A stretch of 64,000 bases of DNA, from positions 1 to 64,000 of the forward strand of contig NZ_JBFNQN010000004.1 in assembly GCF_040796495.1 (NCBI RefSeq), given 5' to 3'. The position numbers and the translations under genes are program-made. Within the stretch, counting starts at the first letter, position 1; each line of letters opens with the position of its first letter. Shown piece after piece: positions 40,515 through 48,529 of the stretch. Source of the DNA: Kineococcus endophyticus (GTDB lineage: Bacteria; Actinomycetota; Actinomycetes; Actinomycetales; Kineococcaceae). A model generated the notes under the pieces. That model saw nothing but the letters and a program-made list of their open reading frames with translations. It made no database searches and was not told where the DNA came from.

Positions 40515-41500
40515 ACGAGCTGCCCCGCACCGGGTTCGAGGTCGAGCTGCTCGCCCCTCGGGGGGCGAGCAGGCTCGACCTCGCCGTCGACCTGGCCCGG
40601 CGCTGCGGCGGACGGGTCGTCCGGCGGTTCCACGTGGACACCGAGTCCTCCGCGACCCCGGGCGTCCGTGCGTTCTGGCACCTGACACCCGCGTTCGACG
40701 TCGTCGACGACGCCGGGAACCTGCGCTGCTCCCTCGTGGACGACACCACGATCGTCGCCGACCTCGACGCGAGCGCACCGGCGCGGCCGGGGTGGTTCCG
40801 CGTGCTCAGCGACGACCCGCGGCTGCTGCGCCTCGTCCTGCGGTACGCCGACCCGGCGGAGGGGATCGGGTCGGTGCTCACCCCGGTCGCGGCGGTGTTC
40901 GGCTCGCAGGTGGTCGAGGTCGCCGGCGTGCACCGGCTCGACGACTCCGCCGGGGCCACGATCGCCCTCGCCGCACCCCTGCCGGGGGAACGTGAACGTC
41001 CGTGCGAACTCGTGACGCCGCCGTTCACCGACCGCCACGACGAACGCCTCGAGGAACTGCTGGCAGCGGCTCGCGACCTGGGTTTCTCGGTGCCGCGGGA
41101 GGCGGCCGTCCACGTGAACCTCGACGCCGCGGGTTTCCGTGACGTCGCGCGGTTCCGTCAGGTCGTGGAGTTCTTCGCGGCGCGGGAGGACCTGCACCGG
41201 CGGTTCGCGACGAACCCGCACTGCCGCCGGCTGGGACCGCTGCCCGCCGACCTCGTCGACCTCGTGGGGCGAGACTGGCCGGACTGGGAGTCCCTGCGCG
41301 CCGCGGCGGCACGGACTGCGGTGACGAAGTACGCCGACGTCGACGTGACGCGGGTGCTGCGAGTGCGGCCGGGGCCGGACGTGCTGGAGGTGCGTTTGCT
41401 GCCGGGGTCGGTCGACGGGGTGGCGATCGCCCGGCAGGCGGCTCAGCTCTGGGGGTCCTTGCGCTCGGCCGGGCGGTCGGCCGGTCGTTCCACCAGGTAG
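40511..41500 (+). CDS. Putative amidoligase-family enzyme (start codon uncertain)
   Basis: About 329 residues. TGFEVELLAPRGASRLDLAVDLARR is the opening of the amidoligase (glutamine-synthetase-like/COOH-NH2 ligase) fold, and ELVTPPF plus AAVHVNLDAAGF and NPHCRRL contain the expected acidic, His and Asn positions. No ATG or GTG lies near the domain start. CTG 40511 overlaps the previous stop as CTGA, mimicking the GTGA couplings elsewhere. It would join an amine to a carboxylate. The 3' end overlaps a convergent small gene by 58 bp. Confidence 0.65.
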   Translation: MNELPRTGFEVELLAPRGASRLDLAVDLARRCGGRVVRRFHVDTESSATPGVRAFWHLTPAFDVVDDAGNLRCSLVDDTTIVADLDASAPARPGWFRVLSDDPRLLRLVLRYADPAEGIGSVLTPVAAVFGSQVVEVAGVHRLDDSAGATIALAAPLPGERERPCELVTPPFTDRHDERLEELLAAARDLGFSVPREAAVHVNLDAAGFRDVARFRQVVEFFAAREDLHRRFATNPHCRRLGPLPADLVDLVGRDWPDWESLRAAAARTAVTKYADVDVTRVLRVRPGPDVLEVRLLPGSVDGVAIARQAAQLWGSLRSAGRSAGRSTR

Positions 41501-41730
41501 GTGTGGCCGTTCCGCGTGACGCGCTCCCACTGGGCGTACCCGGCCTGCGCCTCGGCCTCGGTGCGCGGGCCGCGCTGGGGGCCCTCCTCGTGCGAGACCT
41601 GCGCGGGGCCGGTGAAGCTGAACACGGCGTCCAGGAAGAGGTCGACCCACTTGTTCTTCGACGTCGGCCGGCGCAGCCGGGCCGGGGTCCGGGCGTCCCG
41701 GGGATCCGGCGCAGACGATTGTTCGCGCAT
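41443..41730 (-). CDS. Small hypothetical protein
   Basis: 95 residues from ATG 41730. The middle (KNKWVDLFLDAVFSFTGPAQVSHEEGPQ) and C-terminal GYAQWERVTRNGHTYLVERP are protein-like and not shadow composition; the ends are charged and disordered. No family recognised. Its 3' end overlaps the amidoligase frame by 58 bp on the opposite strand. Confidence 0.55.
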   Translation of the reverse strand: MREQSSAPDPRDARTPARLRRPTSKNKWVDLFLDAVFSFTGPAQVSHEEGPQRGPRTEAEAQAGYAQWERVTRNGHTYLVERPADRPAERKDPQS

Positions 41731-41793
41731 GAATCATTAGTGTACGCGGGGTCCCGGGCCCGTCAACGCGAGCCGCGTCACGTCCGGCGCCCG

Positions 41794-41808
41794 TTGCCGG
41801 AGCGGCAA
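41794..41808. promoter_or_regulatory. Operator TTGCCG-GAG-CGGCAA upstream of the methyltransferase
   Basis: Six-base perfect arms (seven with flanking G/C) around a 3-base centre, ending 41 bp before the methyltransferase ATG. Same arms and spacer length as the site at 50860-50874 between the FAD oxidoreductase and XRE-cupin genes. Confidence 0.72.
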
Positions 41809-41849
41809 CGGTCCTCGACGCCCGCCCCGTGCCTGCGCAGGATCGGGGC

Positions 41850-42518
41850 ATGAGCCGCTTCGACCCCACCGCCCGCGACGCCGAGGAACTGTGGGAGCGC
41901 ATGTACGCCGCCCACGGCGGGCACGTCTGGACGGGACGCCCCAACGCCGCCCTCGTGGACGCCACCGCCGACCTCACGCCGGACACCACCACCAGCACCG
42001 CCCTGGACCTCGGCTGCGGCGAGGGCGGCGACGTCCTGTTCCTCGCCTCCCGCGGGTGGCGCGTGACGGGCGTCGACGTCTCGGGCACCGCCCTGGACCG
42101 GGCCCGCGCCCACGCCGAGGAGGCGGGCGTCGCCGACCGCACGCGGTTCGAGCGGCACGACCTCGGCGTCTCCTTCCCGGACGGGACCTTCGACCTCGTG
42201 GCGGCCTCCTTCCTGCACTCCTACGCCTTCCTCGACCGCGCCGCCGTCCTGCGCCGGGCCGCGGAGGCCGTCGCGGCCGGCGGGTCCCTCCTCGTCGTCG
42301 GGCACGTCAGCCGCCCCGAGCAGCTCGGTCCGCTGGGGGAGGACTTCCCGGGCGCGGACGTCGCGCTGCCGGACCCGGACGAACTCCTCTCCACGCTCGC
42401 CCTGCCGTCGCAGGACTGGACGGTCGCCCGCAAGGAACTGCTCGAGCGCACGACGACGTTCGAGGACGGCAGCGAGGGCGTCTGGCGCGACGGGGTCCTG
42501 CGCCTGGACCGCCGGTGA
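41850..42518 (+). CDS. Class I SAM-dependent methyltransferase (oxidoreductase-associated type)
   Basis: 222 residues from ATG 41850. Motif I ALDLGCGEGGDVLFLA, motif II VTGVDVSGTALDRAR, motif III RFERHDLGVSFPDGTFDLVAASFLHSY, motif IV GGSLLVVGHV. The opening FDPTARDAEELWERMYAAHGGHVWTGRPNAAL is that of the methyltransferase half of actinobacterial bifunctional NAD(P)/FAD oxidoreductase/methyltransferase proteins. Here the oxidoreductase is a separate gene 8 kb away (49840-50817), but both promoters share the same inverted repeat. Methyl acceptor unknown. Confidence 0.82.
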   Translation: MSRFDPTARDAEELWERMYAAHGGHVWTGRPNAALVDATADLTPDTTTSTALDLGCGEGGDVLFLASRGWRVTGVDVSGTALDRARAHAEEAGVADRTRFERHDLGVSFPDGTFDLVAASFLHSYAFLDRAAVLRRAAEAVAAGGSLLVVGHVSRPEQLGPLGEDFPGADVALPDPDELLSTLALPSQDWTVARKELLERTTTFEDGSEGVWRDGVLRLDRR

Positions 42519-42597
42519 TTCCGGTACCCCGGCCCTGACGAGCCCCTGACCTGCAGCGATGGTGGTCCGTTCACCCCTCCGTGGTAGGTCTTTGCCC

Positions 42598-44196
42598 ATG
42601 CCGTCCCCTCGCCTGGCCCTCACCCGCACCTACCTCGCGCCCACCCCCGGGTCGGCACCGGAGTCGGCGCTCGAGTCGGCGCCCGGCGGCGGGGAGCTGC
42701 CCGGCGTCGCCGACGTGCGCCCCGAGGTCGAGGTCACGAGCGAGGAGACGCACTGGGACACCAGCGACCTCGCGCTGGCCGCCGCCGGTGTCTCCGTGCG
42801 CCGCCAGACCGCTGAGCGCACGAGCCCGGCCCCGCGCGGCTGGGTGCTGGAACTGCCGGGCCGGGGCCCCCGCACGCACGAGGTCCGCCAGGCGCTGGGT
42901 CGTGCCGTCCGCACCGCACCGGCTGCGCTGCAGCGGCTCACGTGGGCCGCGGCCCGCGGGCGCTCGCTCGGCCCGGTCCTGGAGCTGTCGACGAGCGCGC
43001 GGCAGCGCGACCTGCTCGACGCCGAGGGCGACGTCGTCGCGCGGCTGACGACCCGGCAGGTGCAGGCGCGCGCCCTGGCACCCGAGGACTCCTCCCCGCA
43101 GACGTGGGCCGAGTGGCAGGTCGAGGTCGTCGACGGTCGCCGCGACCTGCTGGACGCCATCACCGACGCGTGGGAGGCCCTCGGCGCCGAGGAGTCCGAC
43201 CGCACCGCGCAGCTGCGCACCGTCCTCGACGGCCCCGACGACGAGGACGGCTTCGACGCCGTGTCGGTCGACGACAGCGCCGGTGCCGTCGTCCTGGCCC
43301 GCCTCGCCCAGGACGTCGGCTGGCTCCTGTCGCAGGACCCGCTGGCCCGCATCGACGCCCCCGACGCCGTCCGCTCCCTGCGCATCGCCGCCCGCCGCCT
43401 GCACAGCGTCCTGACGACGACGGCACCGCTGTTCGCCGAGGGCGCCACGGAGGAGCTGCGGACCGAGCTCGCGTGGATCACCGGGGTCACCACGCCGGTC
43501 CGGGACCTCGACGTGCTGGCCGAGAAGCTGCTGGAGGACCTCGACGAGGAGGCCGCCGGGCACACGGCCGGCTCCGGGACGGGGGACCCGGCCGTCGTCG
43601 CCGACCGCGTCCGCGCCGTCCTCGCCGACCGGGCCGTCGCCGCGCACGCCGCGGTGCTGGAGGCCCTGGACTCCCAGCGCTACCGCGACCTCGTCGCCAC
43701 GCTCGAGGCGTTCGTCGCCGACCCGCCGACCCTCAAGGCCGCCCGCCGCGAGGCCCGCAAGGTGCTGCTGCCCCTCGTCGCCGACGCCCACCGCGCCGCG
43801 CGCGACGCCTACCGGGACGTCGACCTCGACACCGACCTCGAGATCGACCACGACGTCGACCACGTGACCGCCGACGACGCCGACGCCCTGGCGCGCCTGC
43901 GCGACGCCGTCGCCGCCGCCCGGGACGCGGCCGGTGTCGTCGCCCCCAAGGTCGGCGAGGCCGCGGAGGAGTACGTCGACGTCCTGAAGGAACTGCTCGA
44001 CCTGCTCGACGAGCACGCCGACACCGTCCTGGCCCGCGAGTTCCTCGCCGGTCTCGTCGAGGAGTTCGGTTCCGGCGCCTTCGTCCTCGGGCGCCTGCAC
44101 GCGCTCGAGGAGGTCCGTTCCGCCGTGGCCTTCCACGACGTCGAGGAGGCGTGGGACGCCGCGAACCGCAAGAAGCTGCGCAAGTTCCTCAAGTGA
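42598..44196 (+). CDS. CHAD-domain protein with degenerate CYTH-like N terminus
   Basis: 532 residues from ATG 42598. The N-terminal 190 or so follow the CYTH strand order, but the ExExK-type motif is absent, so triphosphatase activity is doubtful. The CHAD domain (about 235-525) is helical with conserved basic/His patches (DAVRSLRIAARRLHSVL, AARREARKVLLPLVADAHR) that in CHAD proteins bind polyphosphate. A single GTTCACC at 42569 is one half of a PHO-like box. Given ppk2 and pit in the window, a polyphosphate-related role is reasonable. Confidence 0.82.
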   Translation: MPSPRLALTRTYLAPTPGSAPESALESAPGGGELPGVADVRPEVEVTSEETHWDTSDLALAAAGVSVRRQTAERTSPAPRGWVLELPGRGPRTHEVRQALGRAVRTAPAALQRLTWAAARGRSLGPVLELSTSARQRDLLDAEGDVVARLTTRQVQARALAPEDSSPQTWAEWQVEVVDGRRDLLDAITDAWEALGAEESDRTAQLRTVLDGPDDEDGFDAVSVDDSAGAVVLARLAQDVGWLLSQDPLARIDAPDAVRSLRIAARRLHSVLTTTAPLFAEGATEELRTELAWITGVTTPVRDLDVLAEKLLEDLDEEAAGHTAGSGTGDPAVVADRVRAVLADRAVAAHAAVLEALDSQRYRDLVATLEAFVADPPTLKAARREARKVLLPLVADAHRAARDAYRDVDLDTDLEIDHDVDHVTADDADALARLRDAVAAARDAAGVVAPKVGEAAEEYVDVLKELLDLLDEHADTVLAREFLAGLVEEFGSGAFVLGRLHALEEVRSAVAFHDVEEAWDAANRKKLRKFLK

Positions 44197-44238
44197 TCGA
44201 CCGGTAGGGCGGGAGCGTCGCGTCGGTAGGGTCGCGGG

Positions 44239-44841
44239 GTGAGCGAGATCGCGACCCCCGTGCCCCTGTCCGGAGAGCGCGTCGCGCTGGAGCCCCTGTC
44301 GGCCGCCCACGCCGAGGGCCTGCGGGCCGTCGTCGCCGAGGGGGACCTGCACCGCACCTGGTACACGAGCGTCCCCGCGCCCGAGCAGGTCGACGCCGAG
44401 GTCGAGCGGCGGCTGCGGTTGCAGCGCGAGGGGGTGATGGCGCCCTGGGCCGTGCGCCGGCTCGACACCGGTGCGGTCTGCGGCGCCACCACGTACATGA
44501 ACGTGCAGGCCGACGTGCCGCGGCTCGAGATCGGCTCGACGTTCTACGCGCCGAGCGCCCAGCGCACCGGGATCAACGCCGAGACCAAGCTCCTGCTGCT
44601 CACGCGCGCCTTCGAGGACCTGCGCTGCATCGCGGTGGAGTTCCGCACGCACTGGCACAACCACCAGTCCCGCACGGCGATCGCGCGCCTCGGCGCCCGC
44701 CAGGACGGGGTGCTGCGCAGCCACCAGGTGCTGCCCGACGGTTCCCTGCGCGACACCGTCGTGTTCTCCATCACCGCCGCCGAGTGGCCCGCCGTCCGCA
44801 CCGACCTGCGGTACCGGCTGGCGCGCGGGGGTGTCCGGTGA
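44239..44841 (+). CDS. GNAT-family N-acetyltransferase (RimJ/RimL type)
   Basis: 200 residues from GTG 44239. The GNAT core is visible: SGERVALEPLSAAHAEGL, strand 4 RLEIGSTFYAPSAQRTGINAETKLLLLTRAFEDL and the V/I-E-F-R-THWHNHQSRTAIARLGARQDG segment typical of the RimJ/RimL subgroup. It acetylates an amine on a protein or small molecule; the substrate is unknown. The stop overlaps the ABC ATPase GTG (GTGA), so the three following genes may share a purpose with it. Confidence 0.8.
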   Translation: MSEIATPVPLSGERVALEPLSAAHAEGLRAVVAEGDLHRTWYTSVPAPEQVDAEVERRLRLQREGVMAPWAVRRLDTGAVCGATTYMNVQADVPRLEIGSTFYAPSAQRTGINAETKLLLLTRAFEDLRCIAVEFRTHWHNHQSRTAIARLGARQDGVLRSHQVLPDGSLRDTVVFSITAAEWPAVRTDLRYRLARGGVR

Positions 44842-45596
44842 CCGCCGCGGAACCGGCGCTGGTCCTGCGCGGCCTGTGCAAGCGCTTCGGCGAGAAGGTG
44901 GCCGTCGACCACCTCGACCTCGACGTGCCCGCGGGCTCCTTCTACGGCGTCGTCGGCCCCAACGGGGCGGGCAAGACGACCACGCTGTCGATGGCCACCG
45001 GGCTGCTGCGCCCCGACGCCGGCCGCGCGTTCGTCGCCGGCGCCGACGTGTGGGCCGACCCGGTCGGAGCCAAACGCGCCCTCGGCGTCCTGCCCGACGG
45101 GGTCCGGTTGTTCGACCGCCTCTCCGGGCTGGAACTCGTGCGCTACTCGGGCCTGCTGCGAGGCATGCCGCGCGCGGTCGTCGAGGAACGTTCCCGTGAA
45201 CTCCTCGACGCCCTCGGTCTCACCGAGGCCGGCAACACCCTCGTCGTCGACTACTCCGCGGGCATGACGAAGAAGGTCGCGCTCGCCTGCGCCCTGGTCC
45301 ACGCGCCCCGCGTCCTCGTCCTCGACGAACCCTTCGAGGCCGTCGACCCCGTGAGCGGGGCGACCATCCGCAGCATCCTCACCGGGTACGTCGGCGGCGG
45401 TGGCACGGTCGTGCTGTCCAGCCACGTCATGGACCTCGTCGAACGGCTCTGCACCCACGTCGCCGTCATCGCCGGCGGCCGCGTGCTCGCCGCGGGCGAC
45501 CTCGCCACCGTCCGCGGGACGGGAACCCTGGAACAGCGGTTCGTCGACCTCGTCGGCGGGACCCGCGACGTCACCGGGCTGGACTGGTTGCGGTGA
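44838..45596 (+). CDS. ABC transporter ATP-binding protein
   Basis: 252 residues. Walker A VVGPNGAGKTTTLSMA, Walker B RVLVLDEPFEAVDP, switch His in VLSSHVMDL. The signature motif is DYSAGMTKK in place of LSGGQ, as in one branch of drug/lantibiotic and unknown exporters. Coupled by GTGA to the acetyltransferase before it and to the permease after it. Substrate unknown. Confidence 0.85.
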   Translation: MTAAEPALVLRGLCKRFGEKVAVDHLDLDVPAGSFYGVVGPNGAGKTTTLSMATGLLRPDAGRAFVAGADVWADPVGAKRALGVLPDGVRLFDRLSGLELVRYSGLLRGMPRAVVEERSRELLDALGLTEAGNTLVVDYSAGMTKKVALACALVHAPRVLVLDEPFEAVDPVSGATIRSILTGYVGGGGTVVLSSHVMDLVERLCTHVAVIAGGRVLAAGDLATVRGTGTLEQRFVDLVGGTRDVTGLDWLR

Positions 45597-47227
45597 CCGC
45601 GACCGCGGAACCCGCCCCCGCGACGGCGCAGCCCGGCGTCGGGACGTTCGTCCGCCTCAAGCTGACGCTGCTGCGCAACGGGTTCCGGCGCAGCCCGTGG
45701 CAGGTCGTGGCCTTCGTCCTCGGCGCCGTGTGGGCCGCGGGCGTCGTCGCGCTCGTCGGCGCCGGCCTCGTCGCCCTGCGGTTCAGCGCGACCGACGTGG
45801 CCGGGCCGGTCGTCGTCGGCGGAGGCGCGCTCCTCGTCCTCGGCTGGGCCCTCGTCCCGCTCGTGGCGTTCGGCGTCGACGAGACCCTCGACCCCTCCCG
45901 GTTCGCGACGTTCGGGGTGCAACGCCGCCGGCTGGTCCCGGGCCTGCTGGTGTCCGGCCTGCTCGGCCTCCCGGGCGCGGTCACCGTGCTCCTCGGCGCC
46001 GGGGCGGTCGTCACGTTCTCGAGGACGCCGGCCGCCACGGCGTTCGCGGTCCCGGCGCTCGCGGTCACCGTGCTGACCGCGGTGGCCGCCTCGCGGATGA
46101 CGACCACGGCCGCCGCGGCGCTGCTGCGCCGCCGTCGCACGCGGGACGCCCTCGTCGTCCTCGGCGGTCTGCTGCTGGTGTCCTTCGGGCCGCTGTTCAA
46201 CGTCGTCGTCGGCCGCGCGAGCACCGGGCTGGCCGGGCTGGGCCGCACCGTGGCGGGGGTCGCCGGCTGGACCCCGCCGGGCTACGGGGTGGCGGCCGCC
46301 GCCGACGCGGCCGCCGGCCGCTGGGGCCTGGCCGCGTTGCGGCTGCTCCTGGCGCTGGTCGTCCTCGCGCTCGTCGTCCTCGTCTGGGCCGTCGCCCTCG
46401 GACCGGCCGGGACCGGACCGGCCGGGCAGGCCGCGGCCTCGGCGCCCGCCGACGAGCGCCGCCACCCGCTCCTGGACCGGTTGCCGGACACCCCGGTGTG
46501 GGCGCCCGTGACCGCCGTCGCCGTCCGGTGCGCGCGCTACTGGCGCCGGGACCCGCGCTACCTCGTGAGCGCCGCCTCGCTCGTCGTCATCCCGCTGCTC
46601 CTCGTCGTGCTCCCGCTCTCCCAGGGCGGCTCGGTCGGGCTCTGGCCCGTGGCGGCGGGCCCGGCGATCGCCTTCGTCATGGGCTGGTCCCTGCACAACG
46701 ACGTCGCGTACGACCACTCGGCGTTCGCCCTGCACGTCGCGACCGGGCTGCGCGGCCGCGACGACCGCGCGGGCCGGGTCCTCGCGGCCGGGCTGTGGCA
46801 GCTGCCGCTGCTGCTCGTCGCCGGCGTCGCCGGGTGCCTCCTGACCGGTCGCGGCGACCTCCTGCCCGCCGTGGTCGGGGTGAGCCTGGCGTTGTTCGGG
46901 GCCTCGCTGGGGGTGTCCTCGGTGGCCAGCGCCCTCGTGCCGTACCCGGCCCCGGCGCCGGGCGCCAACCCGTTCCAGACCCCCAAGGGCGCCTCGGCCG
47001 CCACGGTCGGCGTGCAGTTCGGGACGTCGGCCGCGACGACCGTGCTGGCGCTGCCGACGCTCGTGCCGGCCGTCGTCGCTCTCGTCGGGCCGTCGTGGGT
47101 GGGCTGGATCGCCTTGCCCGTGGGGCTGGTGACGGGGATCGTCCTGCCGTGGGTCGGGATCGTCCAGGGCGGGGCCGTCCTGGACCGCCGCGCCCCGGAG
47201 GTGCTGGCGCGGGTCAGCTCCTCGTGA
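45593..47227 (+). CDS. ABC transporter permease
   Basis: 544 residues from GTG 45593, overlapping the ATPase stop. About 12-14 hydrophobic segments (for example WQVVAFVLGAVWAAGVVALVGAGLVAL and PRYLVSAASLVVIPLLLVVLPL) arranged in two similar halves. Both halves sit in one polypeptide, so a single gene can supply the whole membrane part with two copies of the ATPase. ABC-2-like exporter; substrate unknown. Confidence 0.8.
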   Translation: MTATAEPAPATAQPGVGTFVRLKLTLLRNGFRRSPWQVVAFVLGAVWAAGVVALVGAGLVALRFSATDVAGPVVVGGGALLVLGWALVPLVAFGVDETLDPSRFATFGVQRRRLVPGLLVSGLLGLPGAVTVLLGAGAVVTFSRTPAATAFAVPALAVTVLTAVAASRMTTTAAAALLRRRRTRDALVVLGGLLLVSFGPLFNVVVGRASTGLAGLGRTVAGVAGWTPPGYGVAAAADAAAGRWGLAALRLLLALVVLALVVLVWAVALGPAGTGPAGQAAASAPADERRHPLLDRLPDTPVWAPVTAVAVRCARYWRRDPRYLVSAASLVVIPLLLVVLPLSQGGSVGLWPVAAGPAIAFVMGWSLHNDVAYDHSAFALHVATGLRGRDDRAGRVLAAGLWQLPLLLVAGVAGCLLTGRGDLLPAVVGVSLALFGASLGVSSVASALVPYPAPAPGANPFQTPKGASAATVGVQFGTSAATTVLALPTLVPAVVALVGPSWVGWIALPVGLVTGIVLPWVGIVQGGAVLDRRAPEVLARVSSS

Positions 47228-47242
47228 GCGCGCGGGGCTGAC

Positions 47243-48016
47243 GTGGACCGCTCGGTGGTGCCGGTCGCGCTGGCGGTGGTGCTGCTGGCCGGCGTCGCCG
47301 TCGGTGTCGGTGCCCTGGGCGGGATCCGGCAGGGCCGGGACGTCGTCACCGCGGTGCTCCGGGCGGTGGTGCAGATCGTCGTCGTGGGCCTCGTGCTCGG
47401 GCTGGTGCTGCGCACGCCCGCGCTCGCCCCGTTCTACCTCGCACTGGCGCTCGGGGTGGCGAGCTGGACCTCCGCGCGCCGGCTGGGCAGCGGTGGCGTC
47501 GGCGTGCGGCGGGTGTGGCCGGTGACCGTCCTGGCGATCGGCGCGGGCGCCGGGAGCGCGGCCGGGATCGTGTTCGCCGTCGGGGCCCTGCCGCCGCACG
47601 TGCTGCAGGTGGTGCCCTTCACCGCGCAACTGATCGGCGGGTCGATGACCGCCACGACGCTCGCCGGCCGCCGGATGCTCGACGACGTCGACGCGGGGTG
47701 GCACGAGGTCGAGGGCTGGCTGGCGATCGGGGCCCGGACCGCCCAGGCGGTCGCTCCGCTGGGCCGGACCGCGGCGGCTCGCGCCCTCGCCCCGGCGCTG
47801 GACCAGACGCGGACGGTGGGGCTCGTGACGCTGCCCGGCGCGTTCGTGGGGCTGCTGCTCGGCGGGGCGAGCCCCTGGGAGGCGGCCCGCGTCCAGCTGC
47901 TGGTGCTCGTGGGGTTGCTGGCCGCCGAGACCGTCGCGGTGGTCGTCGTCACGCGGGGGATCGGAGGGTTCCTGCAAGGGCGTCCCGGTGCGCGGAACCC
48001 GTCCGGGAGCCCGTGA
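47243..48016 (+). CDS. FetB/YbbM-like (UPF0014) membrane permease
   Basis: 257 residues from GTG 47243. Several membrane helices. RAVVQIVVVGLVLGLVL, VVPFTAQLIGGSMTATTLAGRRMLDDV and TRTVGLVTLPGAFVGLLLGGASPWEAARVQLLVLVGLLAAE are the UPF0014 signatures. In E. coli FetAB of this family exports iron. No dedicated ATPase is adjacent other than the upstream exporter's, 1.6 kb away. It ends at a strong bidirectional terminator. Confidence 0.82.
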   Translation: MDRSVVPVALAVVLLAGVAVGVGALGGIRQGRDVVTAVLRAVVQIVVVGLVLGLVLRTPALAPFYLALALGVASWTSARRLGSGGVGVRRVWPVTVLAIGAGAGSAAGIVFAVGALPPHVLQVVPFTAQLIGGSMTATTLAGRRMLDDVDAGWHEVEGWLAIGARTAQAVAPLGRTAAARALAPALDQTRTVGLVTLPGAFVGLLLGGASPWEAARVQLLVLVGLLAAETVAVVVVTRGIGGFLQGRPGARNPSGSP

Positions 48017-48033
48017 ACCCCGTCAGGGACGAC

Positions 48034-48068
48034 GAAGGGCTCCCACCCGGACGGGGTGGGAGCCCTTC
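48034..48068. terminator. Bidirectional terminator between FetB-like and cold-shock genes
   Basis: GAAGGGCTCCCACCC (48034-48048) pairs perfectly with 48054-48068, a 15-bp stem with a 5-base loop between convergent genes. Confidence 0.85.
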
Positions 48069-48089
48069 GCGTGCACTGCCGTCAGCAGG

Positions 48090-48293
48090 TCAGAGCGCGA
48101 CGACCGACTCGGCCTGCGGACCCTTCTGGCCCTGGGTCACCTCGAACTCCACGCGCTGGTTCTCCTCCAGCGAGCGGTAGCCGTTGCCGCCGATGGCGGA
48201 GTAGTGCACGAAGACGTCGGGGCCGCCGCCGTCCTGTTCGATGAACCCGTAGCCCTTCTCGGCGTTGAACCACTTGACGGTGCCCTGAGCCAT
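48090..48293 (-). CDS. cspA: Cold-shock domain protein
   Basis: 67 residues from ATG 48293, with GGAGA 7 bases upstream. Single OB fold with RNP1 KGYGFIEQ and RNP2 VFVHYSAI, opening [16 protein letters not shown]. Binds single-stranded RNA and DNA as a chaperone. Of the roughly 236 bp up to the next gene, a leader of unknown length precedes it, with a weak AGTCCC/GGGACT hairpin near 48323-48344. Long leaders are usual for cold-shock mRNAs. Confidence 0.93.
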   Translation of the reverse strand: MAQGTVKWFNAEKGYGFIEQDGGGPDVFVHYSAIGGNGYRSLEENQRVEFEVTQGQKGPQAESVVAL

Positions 48294-48529
48294 GCTTTCT
48301 CCAACACGTTTCCAGTCGGTCAAGTCCCACGCGTCTGCGGGACTCGGGCTGAGTGGAACGCCACGCCGACCGGTCACCCGGCCGGCGCGACGCCCGCAAC
48401 ACACTCCGCGGGCGTTCAGAACGATCGAGGAGCTGCGGTGAGCTGCAGCCGTGGGGAAGCTAACACGCAAGGTGCAACCGTGCGCAAGACCTTCACGCGC
48501 CTTGATCACCTGTGGAGCAGCGGTGCCCC

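Noticed and set aside
45251-47977. A 908-codon open frame on the minus strand
   Set aside because: It is antisense to the ABC permease and FetB-like genes, is Arg/Gly/Asp/His-rich with no domain, and arises from the G+C-biased third positions of the real genes.
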